Shown in pieces: positions 41,696 to 49,859 of a stretch of DNA of 64,000 bases (positions within the stretch are counted from its first letter, which is position 1; every line of letters begins with the position of its first letter). Location: positions 13,909,105-13,973,104 of the forward strand of contig OY811974.1 of NCBI GenBank assembly GCA_963681505.1, read 5' to 3'. The translations under genes and the position numbers were made by a program. Origin of the DNA: Eunapius fragilis. Taxonomy: Eukaryota; Porifera; Demospongiae; Spongillida; Spongillidae. Below the pieces are notes generated by a model, which saw nothing but the letters and a program-made list of their open reading frames with translations, was not told the DNA's origin and ran no database searches.

Positions 41696-42206
41696 TGCAC
41701 ACAATTTACATCACTATGTACAGTACATACATGGGTTTTCACACCTTTTAGCAATATACACGTATTTGGTTTGCAGCAATCTCCACATAGCTCTGTACCC
41801 CAGAAGGCTATTTGATGTTTTCAGCTCCATCTGAGAGAGGGGGGGGGGGGAACAAGGGTAAATTCAGGATAGTACATGAATAAAAACGGGAACACCTTGA
41901 TAGCTTCAACTAGTAGTTGTAGAGGTGTTTCCAGTTGGCCACGTCGTTTCAACCCAAGCTCAGCCACTTTCCGTTTTAGCCAAGTGAGCCTACAATTAAA
42001 AATAAGTATTTTGCAAAATACAAATCTTGAAACACACCCTGCTGAAACGTGGTGGACGAAGCGCAAATACGCGAGTATTACTGCGATGGTCTTGTTTTGC
42101 CTCCAATAGCGCAGTATGAGACCTGCCAAGTTGATAAGAATGATAGCCTCAACGCTAACAATGAGCTGCCTTTCTTACGTTCCACTTTAGGATCGTTGCG
42201 AAGCAT
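39944..42206 (-). CDS. Integrase-core (DDE) transposase, 12 exons
   Basis: Spliced gene on the minus strand. Exons by my reading: 42206-42179, 42122-42038, 41989-41896, 41830-41745, 41554-41461, 41412-41333, 41263-41166, 40787-40648, 40595-40530, 40476-40430, 40365-40214 and 40155-39944 (stop TGA). They total 1182 nt, or 393 codons plus stop, with phase kept at every join. An N-terminal helix-turn-helix-like part (exons 2-3, ending KRKVAELGLKRRG) is followed by a retroviral-type integrase core: D138 in HIDGYDKL, D197 in RADCGSENV and E238 in RIESWW (DD40E spacing). After it come the motifs WNNHRIR and CPCDVPTDLY, typical of an uncharacterised integrase-core family common in sponges, cnidarians and fish (my recollection). 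It presumably cuts and rejoins the element's ends. Eleven introns, most 48-69 bp. One appears to be GC-AG (after 41166). An upstream in-frame ATG at 42278 would give 417 residues. No broken exon was seen. Confidence 0.85.
41566..41698. repeat. CA/TG microsatellite inside a transposase intron
   Basis: Two ACACAC runs separated by AAAACATACAAACACACGCATACGC, itself duplicated (about 75-bp period). It accounts for the unusually long 190-bp intron between exons 4 and 5. Long-looking frames here (HTHTHT, VCVCVC) are artefacts. Confidence 0.93.
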
Positions 42207-42611
42207 GTTGCTGAACTTTCCGTCACGTGACACCGTAAAGTAAAACATATATGACGTAATATATCCGATCCATCCCATAGTTCTCCCTGAGCTCTTAGAC
42301 TAAACGCCTTTGGGATTAAACGCCAATTCGGTCTGAGTCATTGCGTCATTGCTCTGAGTCATTGGGCGGAGCGCCAATTGCGTCATTGCCCTGGGCTTTG
42401 GGCTTACGGCCGTAACGCTAATTGCGTCATTGCTCTGGGCTTTGGGCTTACGGCCGTAACGCTAATTGCGTCATAGCTCTGGGCTTTGGGCTTACGGCCG
42501 TAACGCTAAATGTGTCATAGCTCTGGGCTTAACAGCTTTTGTGTCTTGAGCACAACGTCTAAATCGCTCGAAGCTCATCGCTCGAGAGCGCGACCTACCG
42601 GGCCACCGTAG
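42092..42611 (-). repeat. Right terminal inverted repeat, 520 bp
   Basis: Complement of 39308-39827. It contains exon 1 and most of exon 2 of the transposase and the presumed promoter, so the 5' part of the gene lies within the repeat itself. Confidence 0.93.
42222..42259 (-). promoter_or_regulatory. Possible transposase promoter elements in TIR
   Basis: Just upstream of the ATG at 42206 lie a perfect palindrome GTCACGTGAC (42222-42231, an E-box-type site) and TTACGTCA on the minus strand (42252-42259, a CRE-like site). The same pair is mirrored in the left TIR (about 39660-39697). The binding function is inferred from the motifs only. Confidence 0.4.
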
Positions 42612-44627
42612 TATGACTCCTGCAGGAGTCAAGTATGTCTCTCAAGAATTTCAATGTATGACTCCTGCAGGAGTCAAGTATTTCAATTATGACTCTGCAG
42701 GAGTCAAGTATGTCAATATGTCTGACTCCTGCAGGAGTCAAGTATTTCAATGTATGACTCCTGCAGGAGTCAAGTATTTCAATATGTATGACTCCTGCAG
42801 GAGTCAAGTATGTCAGTATGCATGATTCCTGCAGGAGTCAACTATATATTTGCATGTCTCCTGCAGGAGTCAAGTATGTCAGTATGCAAGACTCCTGCAG
42901 GAGTCAAGTATCTCAATGTATGACTCCTGCAGGAGTCAAGTATCTCCGAGCAAGACTCCTGCAGGAGTCAAGTATGTCAATATGTCTGACTCCTGCAGGA
43001 GTCAAGTATTTCAATGTATGACTCCTGCAGGAGTCAAGTATATCAATATGTATGACTCCTGCAGGAGTCAAGTATCTCCATGTATGACTCCTGAAGGAGT
43101 CAAGTATGTCAGTATCAATGACTACAACAGGAGCCATATGTCAATATGTATGACTCCTGCAGGAGTGAGCAATCTCCATGTATGACTCCTGCAGGAGTAA
43201 TATATGTCACTATCAATGACTCCTGCAGGAGTCACGTATTTCAATATATGACTCCTGCAGGAGTGAAGTATTTCATTGAATGACTCCTGCAGGAGTCAAG
43301 AATGTCAATATGTATGACTCTTGCAGGGGTCAAGGATCTCCATACATGAAACCTGCAGGAGTCAAGTATGTCAGTATCAATGACTCCTGCAGGAGTCAAG
43401 TATCTCAATGTATGACTCCCGCAGGATTGAAGTATTTCAATGTATGACTCCTGCTGGAGTCAATTATGTCAATACGTATGACTCCTGCAAGAGTCAAGTA
43501 TCTCCATGCATGACTCCTGCAGGAGTCAAGTATGTCAGTATCAATGACTCCTGCAGGAGTCATATGTCAATTTGTATGACTCCTGAAGGTGTGAGCAATC
43601 TCCATGTATGACTCCTGCATGAGTCAAGTATGTTAGAATGTATGAGTCCTGCAGGAGTCAAGTATGTCAATATGTATGACTCCTGCAGGAGTCAACTATA
43701 TATTTGCATGACTCATGCAGGAGTCAAGTATGTCAGATTGGATGACTGCTGCTGGAGTCTAATATGTCAGAATGTATGACTCCTGCAGGAGTCAACTATG
43801 TATTTGCATGACTCCTGCAGAAGTCAAGTATGTCAGATGGGATGACTGCTTCAGGTGTCAAATATGTCACTATCAATGACTCCTACAGGAGACAAGTATT
43901 TCAATGTATGACTCCTATAAGAGTCAAGTTTGTCAGTATGCATGAGTACTGCAGGAGTCAAATATTTCAATGAATGACTCCTGCAGGAGTAAAATATGTC
44001 AATTTGTATGACTCCTGCAGGAGTCAAGTATCTCATTGTATGACTCCTGCAGGAGTCAAGTATGTCACTATGCAAGACTCCTGCAGGAGTCAAGTATTTC
44101 AATGTATGACTCCTGCAGGAGTCAAGGATGTCAATATGTATGACTTCTGCAGGAGTCAAGTATCTCCATGCATGACTCCTACAGGAGTGAAAAATCTCCA
44201 TGTATGACTCCTGCAGGAGTCAAGTATGTCAGTATGTATGACACCAGCCTGAGTCAAATATGTCACTATGAATGACTCCTGCAGGAGTCAAGTATTTCAA
44301 TGTATGACTCCTGCAGGAGTGAAGTATTTCAATGAATGACTCCTACAGGAGTCAAGAATGTCAATATGTATGACTCTTGCAGGAGTCAAGGATCTCCATG
44401 CATGACACCTGCAGGAGTCAAGTATGTCAGTATCAATGACTCCTGCAGGAGTCAAGTATTTCAATGTATGACTCAAGTATTTCAATGTATGACTCCTGCA
44501 GGAGTCAAATATATCATTATGTATGACTCTTGCAGGAGTCAACTCTATACTTGCATGACTCCTGCAGGAGTCAAGTATTTCAATGTATGACTCCTGCAGG
44601 AGTCAAGTATGTCAGTATGTATGACTA
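42612..44627. repeat. Satellite C, continuation right of the transposon
   Basis: Same 32-34-bp palindrome units. The first units after the element (TATGACTCCTGCAGGAGTC, then TATGTCTCTCAAGAATTTC) continue the order seen uninterrupted at 35429 onward, so the element split one array. The array ends at TATGTATGACTAATAG. Confidence 0.95.
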
Positions 44628-44729
44628 ATAGTTTTAATTTGCAGTGCGATGTTTCTTCACATACTAAGGACATGTAATACAGTGTACACTTAAAATGATG
44701 TAGTTCCAGTATGTGCACTTCTATACAAT
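44628..44729. other. Short single-copy flank
   Basis: About 100 bp of AT-rich sequence between satellite C and the left LTR. It ends ACAAT; CAAT recurs after the right LTR. Nothing else is seen. Confidence 0.6.
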
Positions 44730-44861
44730 TGTAGCACCCATTGTATGACTAATATGAACCTTGAACCTTGATCGTGTGCGCATGCGTGTTGTGTCCTATA
44801 TATGTGCATGTATTGTTACCTTCAATGATCTTTGTATGCTGCTACCGCCAAGTCTGTTACA
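44730..44861 (+). repeat. 5' LTR, 132 bp
   Basis: Starts TGTAGCACCC and ends CTGTTACA. It equals 49728-49859 at every base I compared. It is short for a gypsy LTR. Confidence 0.95.
44797..44803 (+). promoter_or_regulatory. TATA-like box in 5' LTR
   Basis: TATATAT about 60 bp before the LTR end, in a position that could set the start of the genomic transcript. No AATAAA poly(A) signal was seen in the LTR. Confidence 0.4.
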
Positions 44862-44862
44862 T

Positions 44863-44880
44863 TGGTGTCAGGAGTGGGAT
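44863..44880 (+). other. Primer binding site, tRNA-Leu type
   Basis: TGGTGTCAGGAGTGGGAT, one base after the LTR. It is complementary over 18 nt to the 3' end (..ATCCCACTCCTGACACCA) of animal tRNA-Leu as I remember it. The Gag-Pol ATG follows one base later. Confidence 0.85.
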
Positions 44881-44881
44881 C

Positions 44882-47800
44882 ATGAGCGCCGAAGAGTCCG
44901 CGACCACGGAAAACGCGGAAACACCGGCCGTCGTAAGAGAACAGCAGGTAGTAAGGATGAGTCGGCGCCCACCTCCACGGTTCTCAGAGAAGACGGACCT
45001 TCCACTTTGGCTAATGCGGTTTGAGCTATACGTTCGCCAGGTAAAGATACCCGAAGACCAGTGGACGTGCGAGCTTGTTTCACTACTGGAGGACGCTCCT
45101 TTCCGTATTGTTTCACAACAAGGGTTGGCTGTCTCCACAGACTACGAAGCAGTTGTTCGCTGTCTGAAGGACCAATACCACCCCGACGGGAACGAGCTCG
45201 AGTGGCAGTTTAAGTTGCAGCAGCGTACACAGAGGACTGACGAAAAATTGGGCGAATTTGTCGGAGTACTGACTGAGCTAGCCGATAAGGCGTATCCTCA
45301 ATGGTCCACGGAGCAGCGGCAGGAAATGGTGAGAAATCATTTTATCCAAGGCGTTCGCTCTCCCACTGTCCAGTTGAAGTTAATGCGCGAAATGCCGGCG
45401 ACGCTTGCTGAGGCGCTACAGCTAGCCACGCAACAGGAAACTGTAGAATCTGCGCAGAAAAGGTTGCACAAAGAAAGGAGTGTGCACGAGTCCTTGGCTG
45501 TCGGACGTCTGGAGGGGGAGATGGAAGCTACTGTATCTGCTCTGGAACCTGTCAAGAGCACACTTCCCACTATCAAGGAGCTGAATAGGCAACTTCAGGA
45601 TTCGGAGGCTGCAATACGACAATTACAGGAACAGCTAGAGCTATTGAAGACGCCTGGAGGACTAGCAGCCACGAGGCCCAGGAAGGAGTACACCACTACG
45701 GAAAAAAGGGTGTGTAACAGTACCTGCTGGTCATGTGGTCAACGTGGACACTTAAAGCGGAACTGCCCTCATCGCCGGAGGACTGGGAAGGGGAAGGACA
45801 GTGTGGCAGCGGTAAGCTCAACGTTGATGGTGATAGGTTCTGTTGCAGGACGCAGCACCAAACTGCTGTTGGACACGGGGTCAGCGGTTACACTGATAAG
45901 GGAGGAAGTATGGAAGGAATTAAAGGTAAAGAACAGGGGGTACAGTTTGGAAGCACCAGTACGAGCAGTGGTAACAGCGAATGGTGAAAAACTGGGATTA
46001 GTTGGGCAATGTGCATTAGTGATTAAAGTTGGGGGCTTGTCAGCTGTACACATGGTGTTAATAGCCACGAGCCTTACTCAGGAGTGCCTTCTTGGAGCTG
46101 ATTTTTTGTCTCAACATGGCTGTGTTCTGGACATGCAGCAAAAGGTGTTGTATGCGGGTGGGCAACAGGTGCACATGTGTACAAGAGAGCATGTTGATAA
46201 TGCTGTCTGCTTTGTGTCCATGGCAGAGAACAATGAGATACCACCCTATTGCCAGATACGTCTTCCAGTAACAATAGATGTGCAGACGAGTCAGCTGACA
46301 CACCAGACAGATGTCCTTTTGGAGCCACTTAATGGTTTCATGGAACAACACTGCCTTATTGTGGCACATTCCTTGTCTCAGGCAAGTTCCTCACAGGCAG
46401 TAATTCAAGTTCTTAATCCTTCAGCAGAAACAGTGATGGTCCACAAGGGTGAGAACGTGGCGGTTGCAAGGCCCATCAGCCATACTGTGTGCAGTGTGAT
46501 ACAGGAGCCTGTAAACATCACAGCAAACGTTGGAGTGGAAGATGTGGTCCACCTCATGCTACGTGGTGCTGACAAACTGTCTGAAAAGGAAAGGGATGCT
46601 GCAGCATCACTATTGCTGGAAATCAAGGATGTAATTGCAGTGGGGGAGAACAGTTTGGGCCACACCAGCCTAGTGTACCATTCGATTGACACAGGGAGCA
46701 GTCGGCCAGTACGTCAGCAAGCCAGACGACTACCAGTTCACCAGAAGCAGGAGGTTCGTGAGTTACTGGATGATATGCTGTCACGTGGGGTTATTGAACC
46801 TAGCCATAGTCCCTGGGCATCACCCATTGTGCTAGTCAGGAAAAAAGATGGGTCTACCCGGTTTTGTGTAGATTTTCGGAAGGTGAATGACTGCACCCGT
46901 AAGGATGCCCAGCCTCTACCTAGAATCGATGATACTTTGGATGCCCTGGGGGGTGCTCGCTATTTTTCAACAGTAGATTTAGCTAGTGGCTACTGGCAGG
47001 TGGCAGTTAACCCTGGGGACAAGGAAAAAACTGCGTTTATAACCCCATATGGCCTCTACCAGTTTAAGGTTATGCCCTTCGGGATGTGCAATGCCCCAGC
47101 CACGTTCCAAAGATTAATGGAACGCGTTTTAGCAGGGCTTCATTGGACATCCTGTCTGGTATATTTGGATGACATAATTGTATTTAGTCATACTGTCCAT
47201 GAGCATTTCCAGCAGTTGAGGGATGTTTTAGCTCGTTTGAGGGGTGCTGGTTTAAAGGTTAACCCAACCAAATGCCACCTGCTGCAGAGTCGGGTGTCCT
47301 ATCTGGGGCATGTGATATCAGACCAGGGAATTTCAACTGATCCTGAGAAGGTGAAATGTATTGCAAACTGGCCTGTGCCTACGAGTCAGAAGCAGCTACA
47401 ATGCTTTCTGGGTTTAGCCTCATATTACCGACGCTTCATCAAGGGTTTTGCTCTAGTAGCTGCCCCTCTCCATGCCCTCACACACAAGGGGAGGGAATGG
47501 ATATGGACCCAGGAGTGTAGCGAGGCCTTCTTTGATTTAAAGAAGCAGTTGTCATCTGCACCTATTTTGTCATTTCCAAACTTTCATTTACAGTTTGTGG
47601 TTGATACAGATGCAAGTGGGGAAGGGTTGGGAGCTGTACTTTCACAAGTAGTTGGTGGTTGTGAGCATGTTTTGGCCTATGCAAGTAGGGTCTTGTCAAA
47701 GAATGAGCGGAAGTATTGTGCCACCCGACGAGAGATGCTGGCTTTGGTGTGGGCTGTCCATCACTTCAGGCCATACCTCTATGGGAAAGAGTTTCAAATC

Positions 47801-49696
47801 CGGACGGATCACAACTGCTTAAAGTGGCTTCTTAGTTTTAAAGAGCCAGAAGGACAAGTGGCCAGGTGGCTGGAAGCACTTGCTGAGTTTAACTATAAAG
47901 TCATCCATCGTCCAGGTAAACTGCACAGTAATGCAGACGCTCTGTCACGCAGCATGTGTGGGCAGTGTGGGACACAGTTGAGTGAGGGAGAGGATTCAGT
48001 AATGGGGTCTGTAGGAGTAGCGTCAACTGAGATCATCCTACCCGTGTGGTCCAGGGATGAGATTAAGCAGCACCAAGGGGAAGATAATGATTTGAAAACA
48101 GTAATTGACTGTTTGCAGAATAATACTTTTCTAGACAGGTGTCCACCTAGTGCCAGTTGGAAACTCCAGTCTCTGTGGACCCAACGAAAGAACTTGGTGT
48201 TGACAGATGGCATTTTATATCGCCAATGGGAAGACATTCCAGGAGGGGGGGCAGATAGACGTCTTCAGCTGGTTCTTCCATCAGTCTGGATACCTGACAT
48301 CCTGTACGGACTGCATGACTCCATTATTGGAGGACACCTGGGAACAAGAAAGACACTGGAGAAAGTTCAACATCGGTTCTACTGGCCAGGGCAGCGACGT
48401 GATGTGGAGCAATGGTGTAGTAAGTGTTTAGTGTGTAATTCACGCAAGTCACCACCTAAGAGGAGGGCACCTTTGGAGGTCAGCAAGGTAGATAGACCAC
48501 TGGAGCGGGTAGCTATGGATATTCTGGGGCCCTTACCAGAGACTCCACGTGGGAATAAGTATATTTTAGTGGTGGGTGATTACTTTACTAAATGGAAGGA
48601 AGCCTACCCATTGAAGAATATGGAAGCTAGCTCGGTTGCTCGGGTGTTTGTTAACGACTTTGTGTGTCGATTTGGTGTGCCGGAGTCTCTCCACACAGAC
48701 CAAGGAAGGAACTTTGAGTCTGCCTTGATAAAAGAAATATGTCAACTACTTGGTGTGCGGAAGACACGAACAACCCCATACCACCCACAGTCAGATGGAT
48801 TGGTTGAGAGATTTAATAAGACGGTGCTGGAAATGCTGAGTAAGGCTGTTCAGCAGGATGAAGACAAATGGGACCTACTATTGCCATCTCTTCTTTTGGC
48901 TTATCGTACCAGTGTCCATGAAACAACAGGTATGACACCCTTCAGTTTAATGTTTGGGCGGGATCCACGCCTTCCAGAAGATATCATGTATGGTATCCCA
49001 CCTGAAACATGTGAGTCACCTGAGCGCTACAGCCAGACATTGGTGGGGAGGATGAAGAGAGCTTACCAGCTGGTCCAGGAGAAGGCCAAAAGAAAACAGA
49101 ATCACCAGAAGGAGGTGTATGACAAAACAATCAAGGGTCACCCATACCAGGTAGATGATCTTGTGTTTCTTCATAGCTCAGTGGTCCCAAGGGGATGCTC
49201 AAGGAAGTTCATAAGACCTTGGCAAGGGCCTTTCAGAGTTACCAAGGTTATTAGCCCATCTGTTTATAGGATTGTGGATTGCAGCAATCCCAGGAGGAAA
49301 CAAGTGGTTCACTTTAATCGACTGAAGCCTGCACCAGGCAGCTTAGACCAGTGTGATGACCTGCTACCAGATGAAACCATACCTAAGGAATCTACCCCTG
49401 TGGAGTCAAACAAGGATGATGATGATGCTGAGGACATGGTATTCACTTATCCAGAAAATGAGGACATACAAGCCACACCTCTGGATATGCCAACGACGGC
49501 ACCGGCAGACCCACACAGGGAAACAGAACCGGCACCAAAGGAAGTACCACCACCAGGGGCACTTGCCCCTCTGGAAGAGAGGCCTGTTCCTGCACCACTC
49601 AGACGCTCAACACGGAATACACGACCCCCAGCATGGTATGGGGAGCGAGTGAGCATACCAGACAGCATTCCTGTGGATGACAGTATTGGGGTGTGA
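44882..49696 (+). CDS. Gag-Pol polyprotein of Ty3/gypsy retrotransposon
   Basis: Single frame of 1604 codons from the ATG just after the primer binding site; the frame is open further upstream (to 44768), but only through the LTR. Gag: roughly residues 20-230 resemble retrotransposon capsid, with a coiled-coil-like stretch near 230-270 and a CCHC zinc knuckle (C282, C285, H290, C295). Protease: D331-T-G-S. Reverse transcriptase: VDFRKVN at 663, VDLASGYW with D699, and YLDD at 761-764. RNase H: TDAS with D910. Integrase: zinc finger H1145, H1152, C1182, C1185; core D1213, D1273, E1309 (DD35E); then a GPF-type C-terminal module (FIRPWQGPFRV) and an acidic, proline-rich tail of about 130 residues without an obvious chromodomain. 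Gag and Pol are fused without frameshift. All key residues are present, so it may be active. The clade was not determined. Confidence 0.96.
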   Translation: MSAEESATTENAETPAVVREQQVVRMSRRPPPRFSEKTDLPLWLMRFELYVRQVKIPEDQWTCELVSLLEDAPFRIVSQQGLAVSTDYEAVVRCLKDQYHPDGNELEWQFKLQQRTQRTDEKLGEFVGVLTELADKAYPQWSTEQRQEMVRNHFIQGVRSPTVQLKLMREMPATLAEALQLATQQETVESAQKRLHKERSVHESLAVGRLEGEMEATVSALEPVKSTLPTIKELNRQLQDSEAAIRQLQEQLELLKTPGGLAATRPRKEYTTTEKRVCNSTCWSCGQRGHLKRNCPHRRRTGKGKDSVAAVSSTLMVIGSVAGRSTKLLLDTGSAVTLIREEVWKELKVKNRGYSLEAPVRAVVTANGEKLGLVGQCALVIKVGGLSAVHMVLIATSLTQECLLGADFLSQHGCVLDMQQKVLYAGGQQVHMCTREHVDNAVCFVSMAENNEIPPYCQIRLPVTIDVQTSQLTHQTDVLLEPLNGFMEQHCLIVAHSLSQASSSQAVIQVLNPSAETVMVHKGENVAVARPISHTVCSVIQEPVNITANVGVEDVVHLMLRGADKLSEKERDAAASLLLEIKDVIAVGENSLGHTSLVYHSIDTGSSRPVRQQARRLPVHQKQEVRELLDDMLSRGVIEPSHSPWASPIVLVRKKDGSTRFCVDFRKVNDCTRKDAQPLPRIDDTLDALGGARYFSTVDLASGYWQVAVNPGDKEKTAFITPYGLYQFKVMPFGMCNAPATFQRLMERVLAGLHWTSCLVYLDDIIVFSHTVHEHFQQLRDVLARLRGAGLKVNPTKCHLLQSRVSYLGHVISDQGISTDPEKVKCIANWPVPTSQKQLQCFLGLASYYRRFIKGFALVAAPLHALTHKGREWIWTQECSEAFFDLKKQLSSAPILSFPNFHLQFVVDTDASGEGLGAVLSQVVGGCEHVLAYASRVLSKNERKYCATRREMLALVWAVHHFRPYLYGKEFQIRTDHNCLKWLLSFKEPEGQVARWLEALAEFNYKVIHRPGKLHSNADALSRSMCGQCGTQLSEGEDSVMGSVGVASTEIILPVWSRDEIKQHQGEDNDLKTVIDCLQNNTFLDRCPPSASWKLQSLWTQRKNLVLTDGILYRQWEDIPGGGADRRLQLVLPSVWIPDILYGLHDSIIGGHLGTRKTLEKVQHRFYWPGQRRDVEQWCSKCLVCNSRKSPPKRRAPLEVSKVDRPLERVAMDILGPLPETPRGNKYILVVGDYFTKWKEAYPLKNMEASSVARVFVNDFVCRFGVPESLHTDQGRNFESALIKEICQLLGVRKTRTTPYHPQSDGLVERFNKTVLEMLSKAVQQDEDKWDLLLPSLLLAYRTSVHETTGMTPFSLMFGRDPRLPEDIMYGIPPETCESPERYSQTLVGRMKRAYQLVQEKAKRKQNHQKEVYDKTIKGHPYQVDDLVFLHSSVVPRGCSRKFIRPWQGPFRVTKVISPSVYRIVDCSNPRRKQVVHFNRLKPAPGSLDQCDDLLPDETIPKESTPVESNKDDDDAEDMVFTYPENEDIQATPLDMPTTAPADPHRETEPAPKEVPPPGALAPLEERPVPAPLRRSTRNTRPPAWYGERVSIPDSIPVDDSIGV

Positions 49697-49706
49697 GGAC
49701 ACACTC

Positions 49707-49727
49707 AGAAAAGAAGAGAGGGAGTGG
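49707..49727 (+). other. Polypurine tract
   Basis: AGAAAAGAAGAGAGGGAGTGG directly before the 3' LTR (one T in it); primes plus-strand DNA in this element type. Confidence 0.8.
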
Positions 49728-49859
49728 TGTAGCACCCATTGTATGACTAATATGAACCTTGAACCTTGATCGTGTGCGCATGCGTGTTGTGTCCTATATA
49801 TGTGCATGTATTGTTACCTTCAATGATCTTTGTATGCTGCTACCGCCAAGTCTGTTACA
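49728..49859 (+). repeat. 3' LTR, 132 bp
   Basis: Copy of the 5' LTR, followed by CAATTTATG; CAAT is the target duplication. Confidence 0.95.

Larger units (their letters stand above)
39308..42611 (-). mobile_element. DNA transposon with 520-bp TIRs and a DDE transposase
   Basis: A 3304-bp element inserted in satellite C. The ends are CTACGGTGGCCCGG and its complement, the TIRs are 520 bp, and a 5-bp duplication TATGA flanks it. The interior carries one spliced gene on the minus strand coding for an integrase-core transposase. With near-identical TIRs, intact target duplication and an open spliced frame it is probably a recent, possibly autonomous, copy. I cannot assign the superfamily from sequence alone: a 5-bp duplication fits few cut-and-paste groups, and the ends are not the CAC ends of Transib. 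Confidence 0.9.
44730..49859 (+). mobile_element. Ty3/gypsy-type LTR retrotransposon, complete
   Basis: A 5130-bp element: identical 132-bp LTRs (TGTAGC..TTACA), tRNA-Leu-type primer binding site, a single Gag-Pol frame, a polypurine tract and a 4-bp target duplication CAAT (44726-44729 and 49860-49863). The order protease, reverse transcriptase, RNase H, integrase marks the Ty3/gypsy (Metaviridae) type. There is no env-like frame. The identical LTRs and open frame suggest a very recent insertion. Confidence 0.96.

Noticed and set aside
41449..41834. Cys/Val- or His/Thr-rich frames
   Set aside because: Translations of the CA/TG microsatellite in an intron; only the short segment at 41461-41554 on the minus strand is a real exon.
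22562..44627. CRISPR-like layout of palindromic repeats and spacers
   Set aside because: Linkers are near-identical variants of a few AT-rich sequences, not unique spacers; there are no cas genes; and spliced introns and LTR elements show the genome is eukaryotic.
44768..44881. Upstream extension of Gag-Pol by 38 codons
   Set aside because: It runs through the LTR and the primer binding site; the ATG at 44882 directly after the primer site is the usual kind of start.
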